Part shown: one piece after another, positions 7,096 through 9,810 of the stretch
How positions within the stretch are numbered: the first letter of the stretch is position 1
How the letters are laid out: every line of letters starts with the position of its first letter
Assembly (NCBI GenBank): GCA_003158835.1
Contig: PMLI01000344.1
Location: forward strand, 1 to 9,810
Length of the DNA: 9,810 nucleotides
Direction: 5' to 3'
Origin: Acidimicrobiaceae bacterium
Lineage (GTDB): Bacteria > Actinomycetota > Acidimicrobiia > Acidimicrobiales > Palsa-688
Made by a program: the position numbers and the translations under genes
Notes under the pieces: generated by a model
The model's input: the letters and a program-made list of their open reading frames with translations, nothing else
Databases searched by the model: none
What the model was told of the DNA's origin: nothing

Positions 7096-7113
7096 ACTTC
7101 GGCATTCCGAAGT
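7096..7113. promoter_or_regulatory. Perfect inverted repeat between ctaE and queF, possible operator
   Basis: ACTTCGG (7096-7102) and CCGAAGT (7107-7113) are perfect 7-base arms around a CATT spacer. The element lies in the divergent control region, about 57 bases upstream of the ctaE start and 27 upstream of the queF start. With no T-run on either side it reads better as a protein-binding site or leader hairpin than as a terminator. The regulator is unknown. Confidence 0.35.
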
Positions 7114-7140
7114 CTGCCTCCCCGGAGGGTCTCCTGCACC

Positions 7141-7662
7141 ATGGGCAGGGCGCGCCCTACTGTGGGGCCGGTGGTTACCAAGCCGGAGACCGGTGCGCTG
7201 GGCCGGCGGGCCACCTACCGTTACGACCAGCCTGACGCCGCCGTGCTCGAGGTGTTCGCCAACCCGCACCCGGCCGCGGCGTGGGTGGTGTCGCTGCTCT
7301 GCCACGAGTTCACCAGCCTTTGCCCCGTGACGGGGCAGCCCGACTACGGGCGCTTGCAGATCGACTACGTACCGGGCCCCCTGTGCGTCGAGAGCAAGAG
7401 CCTGAAGCTCTACCTCATGCGCTACCGCAACCACGGCACCTTCCACGAAGACTGTGTAAACAGGGTGGCCGACGACCTGTTCCTCGCGCTTTCGCCTCGC
7501 TACCTGCGGGTCTACGGCGATTTCAACCCCCGCGGCGGCATAGCCATAAGGCCCCTCGCCGTGAGGGCCGCCCTCGACCTGGGGGAAGCCGAAGAGGGGC
7601 GCTGCATTTCCCTGCTGGCTCAGGCCCGCGGGTACGCACAGACGGCCGCCGACCAAGCGTGA
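7141..7662 (+). CDS. queF: 7-cyano-7-deazaguanine (preQ0) reductase QueF
   Basis: QueF reduces the nitrile of preQ0 to the amine of preQ1 using NADPH, a cytoplasmic step of queuosine synthesis for tRNA. From ATG at 7141 it has 173 residues, matching the short, single-domain QueF class. The catalytic cysteine is C61 in FTSLCPVTGQPDYG, with the acid D68 in the same block. The QueF signature ESKSLKLY follows (84-91), then RYRNHGTFHEDCVNRV (95-110). A GGAGGG run at 7124-7129 lies 11 bases before the ATG, rather far. A GTG at 7171 (product VVTKPETG...) is an alternative start with a GGGG run only 3 bases away, and would give 163 residues. It is the first gene of queF-queE-queD, 7 bases before queE. 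Its presence points to queuosine rather than to a preQ0-only product. Confidence 0.95.
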   Translation: MGRARPTVGPVVTKPETGALGRRATYRYDQPDAAVLEVFANPHPAAAWVVSLLCHEFTSLCPVTGQPDYGRLQIDYVPGPLCVESKSLKLYLMRYRNHGTFHEDCVNRVADDLFLALSPRYLRVYGDFNPRGGIAIRPLAVRAALDLGEAEEGRCISLLAQARGYAQTAADQA

Positions 7663-7669
7663 GCGGCTG

Positions 7670-8326
7670 ATGGCCTACCGGGTGAAGGAGATCTATTACA
7701 CGCTCCAGGGTGAGGGGGCTCACGTCGGCCGGCCCGCAGTGTTCTGCCGGTTCTCCGGCTGCAATCTGTGGACGGGGCGCGAAGAGCACCGGTACCGGGC
7801 GATCTGCCAGTTCTGCGATACCGACTTCGTCGGTACGAACGGTCCCGGAGGGGGCCGGTTCGGGGCACCGGCCGAGTTGGCAAGGGCCGTGTCGGCGACC
7901 TGGCCCAGTTCAGGCTGGCCCAGTTCAGGGCACGCCAGGGCCGAGCCGTACGTGGTCTGCACGGGCGGCGAGCCGCTCCTCCAATTGGACGCCGCCGCCG
8001 TCGACGCCTTCCATGAGGCCGGGTTCAGCGTCGGCGTCGAGACCAACGGGACTTGCCCCGCCCCTGCGGGGCTCGACTGGGTCTGCGTCAGCCCTAAAGC
8101 CGGTGCCGCGCTCGACCTCGACCACGGCAACGAGCTCAAGCTGGTCTACCCTCAGGAAGGAGCGCCGCCTGAGGCGTTCGAGGACCTGGCTTTCGAGCGG
8201 TTCCTGCTCCAACCGATGGACGGCCCGGCCCGGGACAAAAACACGGTGCTGGCCGTCGAGTACTGCCTCGCCCACCCCCAATGGAGGCTCAGCCTGCAGA
8301 CCCACAAGTACCTGGGGATCCCGTGA
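7670..8326 (+). CDS. queE: 7-carboxy-7-deazaguanine synthase QueE (radical SAM)
   Basis: QueE rearranges 6-carboxy-tetrahydropterin to 7-carboxy-7-deazaguanine with S-adenosylmethionine and a 4Fe-4S cluster. It has 218 residues beginning MAYRVKEIYYTLQGEGAHVGRP in pattern, the standard QueE opening. The cluster cysteines are C31, C46 and C49, spaced CX14CX2C instead of CX3CX2C; this expanded loop is known from Burkholderia multivorans QueE. TGGEP (98-102) binds SAM, VETNGT is at 123-128, SPKAG at 141-145, and LQPMDG and LSLQTHKYLGIP close the C-terminus. A short insert near residues 77-87 holds a duplicated WPSSG pentapeptide. A GAGCGG run precedes the ATG. It lies 7 bases after queF and 2 before queD, so it is clearly operonic. 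Confidence 0.96.
   Translation: MAYRVKEIYYTLQGEGAHVGRPAVFCRFSGCNLWTGREEHRYRAICQFCDTDFVGTNGPGGGRFGAPAELARAVSATWPSSGWPSSGHARAEPYVVCTGGEPLLQLDAAAVDAFHEAGFSVGVETNGTCPAPAGLDWVCVSPKAGAALDLDHGNELKLVYPQEGAPPEAFEDLAFERFLLQPMDGPARDKNTVLAVEYCLAHPQWRLSLQTHKYLGIP
7900..7929. repeat. 15-bp perfect tandem duplication inside queE
   Basis: The unit ctggcccagttcagg occurs twice head to tail (7900-7914 and 7915-7929). It keeps frame and encodes WPSSG twice in a loop of QueE between the cluster motif and TGGEP. Perfect identity suggests a recent slip or an expansion in this strain. Confidence 0.9.
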
Positions 8327-8328
8327 TT

Positions 8329-8685
8329 ATGGACGTCTTTCGGGAGTTCGGTTTCGAGTCCGCCCACCGGCTCCCCTACGTCCCCGAGGGGCACAAGTGC
8401 GGGCGCTTGCACGGCCATTCTTTCAGGGTGCAGATCCGGGTCCGCGGCGAAGTCGACCCGGCGACCGGCATGGTGCTCGACTTTGCCGAGATCAAGGCGG
8501 CCTTCGCCCCGCTGCACGACCGCCTCGACCACCACTTTCTCAACGAGGTCGACGGGCTTGACAACCCGACCAGCGAGAACCTGGCCCGTTGGATATGGGA
8601 CCACCTCGCCATCTCCCTACCTCTGGCCGAGGTGGTCGTAGGCGAGACGTGCACGTCGGGCGTCGCCTACTCCGGACAGGGCTGA
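8329..8685 (+). CDS. queD: 6-carboxy-5,6,7,8-tetrahydropterin synthase QueD
   Basis: QueD turns dihydroneopterin triphosphate into 6-carboxy-tetrahydropterin, the substrate of QueE. The product has 118 residues, the usual size. Zinc ligands are H13 (ESAHRL) and H28 and H30 (LHGHSF); the catalytic cysteine is C24 (GHKCGRLHGH), with D67 and H68 in LDHHFLNE and E106 in VGETCTSG, in good match with E. coli QueD positions. ENLARWIW (83-90) is also typical. The ATG at 8329 follows the queE stop by 2 bases. A GTG at 8323 that overlaps the queE stop (GTGA) would add two residues and has a GGGGA run 4 bases before it, so either start is possible. The last 19 bases overlap the end of truA on the other strand. 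No queC follows. Confidence 0.96.
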   Translation: MDVFREFGFESAHRLPYVPEGHKCGRLHGHSFRVQIRVRGEVDPATGMVLDFAEIKAAFAPLHDRLDHHFLNEVDGLDNPTSENLARWIWDHLAISLPLAEVVVGETCTSGVAYSGQG

Positions 8686-9425
8686 GCCGGCCAGGTCAGG
8701 TACTTCACCTCCCACAGGCACAGACCGTGAGGTGGAGCCACGGGGCCGGCCGCGGTCCTGTCCCGGGCCGCGATCACATAGGCCGTCTCACCCGCCTTGC
8801 GCCGGCCGGCCCCCACTTCGACGAGAGTGCCGACGACCGAGCGCACCATCTGGTGGCAAAACGACGACGCTTCGATCTCGAAGACGTAACGGCCCTCTCC
8901 CCGGTCGGACCACTCGGCCCGCAGCACCCGGCGCACCAGCGGGCCGGGCCGTCCCCGGACGGCGTGGCAGAACGACGAGAAGTCATGAGACCCCAGGATG
9001 GCGTCGCACGCGGCTTGCATGGCTCGAAGATCGAGAGGCACACCGACGTGCCAGGAGGTCAGGGCCGAGAACGGGTCCGGCCAGGGGGCGCACGAAAGGC
9101 GGTAGCGGTAGGTGCGGGACAAGGCCGAACGGCGGGCGTCGAAGCCCGGGGGAGCCCAGGCCGCCTCCCGCACCGCGACCGCCGGGGCCAACATCTTGTT
9201 GACCGACCGCTGTACCCGTTCCAGGTCGGCGCCGGCATCAATGTCGGCGCTGACCACTTGGCCCCAGGCGTGCACGCCGGCATCGGTGCGCCCGGCACAC
9301 GTCAGCGCCACCGGGTGGCGAAGGGCTCGCTCGAGGGCGCTCCCCAGCGCGCCGGCCACGGTGAACACGCCTCGTTGGGCGGCAAAGCCATGGAACGAAG
9401 TCCCCAGGTAGGCGACAAGCAGCAG
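8667..9425 (-). CDS. truA: tRNA pseudouridine(38-40) synthase TruA, start unclear
   Basis: TruA makes pseudouridine at positions 38-40 of the tRNA anticodon arm. The catalytic aspartate is in CAGRTDAGVHAWGQVVS. FDARRSALSRTYRYR, GSHDFSSFC and SFCHQMVRSVVGTLVEVG are all clear TruA blocks. The first ATG/GTG/TTG in this frame is GTG at 9368, but this would leave out the first beta strand and the FxGFAxQ motif. The same frame upstream still reads LLLVAYLGTSFHGFAAQRG, a normal TruA N-terminus, and is open to a TAG at 9509-9507, with no ATG, GTG or TTG in it. I therefore extend to a CTG at 9425 (252 residues) as a working start. The true start may be a few codons earlier, or the sequence may hold an error. 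From CTG the catalytic residue is D48, against D60 in E. coli. The usual YDG motif reads YLG here. It follows rplQ and converges on queD. Confidence 0.85.
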   Translation of the reverse strand: MLLVAYLGTSFHGFAAQRGVFTVAGALGSALERALRHPVALTCAGRTDAGVHAWGQVVSADIDAGADLERVQRSVNKMLAPAVAVREAAWAPPGFDARRSALSRTYRYRLSCAPWPDPFSALTSWHVGVPLDLRAMQAACDAILGSHDFSSFCHAVRGRPGPLVRRVLRAEWSDRGEGRYVFEIEASSFCHQMVRSVVGTLVEVGAGRRKAGETAYVIAARDRTAAGPVAPPHGLCLWEVKYLTWPAQPCPE

Positions 9426-9440
9426 GGCCCGGCGCTGTTC

Positions 9441-9458
9441 GGTCGGTCCGGTCGGTCC
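9441..9458. repeat. 9-bp tandem repeat in the rplQ-truA junction
   Basis: The unit ggtcggtcc is repeated perfectly at 9441-9449 and 9450-9458. In the truA frame it would encode GPTGPT just before the conserved N-terminus. It is the place where a slip or assembly error could most easily have hidden a start codon, though I have no direct sign of one. Confidence 0.8.
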
Positions 9459-9481
9459 CGCGGGCTCGGTTGGAGGCGTGG

Positions 9482-9499
9482 CTGACCCCGGTGGGTCAG
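9482..9499 (-). terminator. Perfect hairpin over the rplQ stop codon
   Basis: On the minus strand CTGACCC (9499-9493) and GGGTCAG (9488-9482) pair perfectly over seven bases with an ACCG loop. The rplQ TGA lies in the first arm. No U-tract follows, so as a terminator it would be non-classical. It may instead partly insulate truA from the ribosomal-protein operon, or shape re-initiation there. Confidence 0.4.
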
Positions 9500-9810
9500 A
9501 CGAGTTCTATGCGGGCCATGGGGGCGTTATCGCCGTGCCGGGGCCCGAGTTTGAGGATCCGCGTGTAGCCACCGGGCCGCTCCGCGTAACGAGGCGCGAT
9601 CTCCGCAAAGAGCTTGTGGGCCATGTCCTTGTCGCGGATGAACGCCACCACCTGGCGATGGTGCTCGACCCCGCCCTTCTTGGCTTTGGTCAAGCACTTC
9701 TCGAACGCCGGTCGCAGCGCTTTGGCCTTCGCCTCGGTGGTGACGAGGCCTTCGGCGGCGATGAGCGAAGCCACGAGGTTGCCCATCATGGCCTTCTGGT
9801 GGGCGGCGTC
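9496..9810 (-). CDS. rplQ: 50S ribosomal protein L17 (N-terminus missing)
   Basis: L17 is a large-subunit ribosomal protein at the exit-tunnel side. The visible 104 residues start inside the gene at the window edge with DAAHQKAMMGNLVASLIAAEG in outline, the conserved HRKALxxNL-like opening of L17, followed by VTTEAKAKALRPAFEKCLTKAK and a C-terminal GGYTRILKLGPRHGDNAPMARIELV block in outline. About 10-16 N-terminal residues lie beyond 9810. An ATG at 9789 within the frame is internal, since homology continues upstream of it. rpoA is expected next, outside the window. The stop codon falls in a hairpin, and truA follows on the same strand, the common rplQ-truA order. Confidence 0.96.
   Translation of the reverse strand, partial: DAAHQKAMMGNLVASLIAAEGLVTTEAKAKALRPAFEKCLTKAKKGGVEHHRQVVAFIRDKDMAHKLFAEIAPRYAERPGGYTRILKLGPRHGDNAPMARIELV

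Noticed and set aside
7040..7140. A preQ1 riboswitch upstream of queF
   Set aside because: I looked for the short A-rich tail and small hairpin of class I and the larger class II fold; the region has a simple inverted repeat but no preQ1 aptamer pattern I can support.
7039..7656. 205-codon minus-strand open frame over queF
   Set aside because: Antisense to the QueF signature; composition is shadow-like.
1..9810. CRISPR array, transposon, phage, toxin-antitoxin or defence genes
   Set aside because: The only repeats are short tandem duplications inside genes or at a gene junction; all substantial genes are known housekeeping families and no transposase, integrase or nuclease is visible.

Overview
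The window is high-GC bacterial chromosome with dense, short-spaced housekeeping genes. It looks like an actinobacterium. The supporting evidence is the order ctaE-qcrC-qcrA-qcrB with a two-heme QcrC and a three-helix Tat-type Rieske protein, a GT4-type glycogen synthase next to glgC, and frequent GTG starts. An acidimicrobial lineage is my best guess from the TruA and GlgC sequence style; this is inference, not proven here. I see no mobile element, phage gene, CRISPR array, tRNA or rRNA.

Layout from left to right. Position 1-362 (minus) is the N-terminal part of FtsE, cut by the window edge. Position 430-2870 (minus) is a glycogen two-gene unit, glgC followed by glgA/glgM, joined by a 4-base GTGA overlap. 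Position 2968-7039 (minus) is a respiratory operon read ctaE, qcrC, qcrA, qcrB, which gives cytochrome oxidase subunit III and the whole cytochrome bc1 part of a bcc-aa3 supercomplex. A possible 22-codon ORF sits exactly between qcrA and qcrB. Position 7141-8685 (plus) is queF-queE-queD, three enzymes of the 7-deazaguanine (preQ0/preQ1, queuosine) pathway and the only plus-strand genes. Position 8667-9810 (minus) is truA and the 5'-truncated rplQ (L17), the common ribosomal-operon tail. Both strand switches are tight: ctaE and queF diverge from about 100 bases, and queD and truA converge with a 19-base overlap.

Functionally, QcrCAB oxidises menaquinol and passes electrons through the two-heme QcrC to the aa3 oxidase, of which only CtaE is here; ctaC and ctaD must be elsewhere. 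GlgC makes ADP-glucose for the GT4 enzyme. QueD and QueE make carboxy-deazaguanine, and QueF reduces preQ0 to preQ1; queC and a GTP cyclohydrolase are not in the window. TruA and L17 belong to translation.

The window is mostly ordinary. The oddities worth checking are truA, whose conserved N-terminus has no ATG, GTG or TTG start; a QcrB tail with six histidines at exact five-residue spacing; the small ORF bridging qcrA and qcrB; two 15-bp in-frame tandem duplications; and several hairpins at gene junctions. I found no convincing new multi-gene system.
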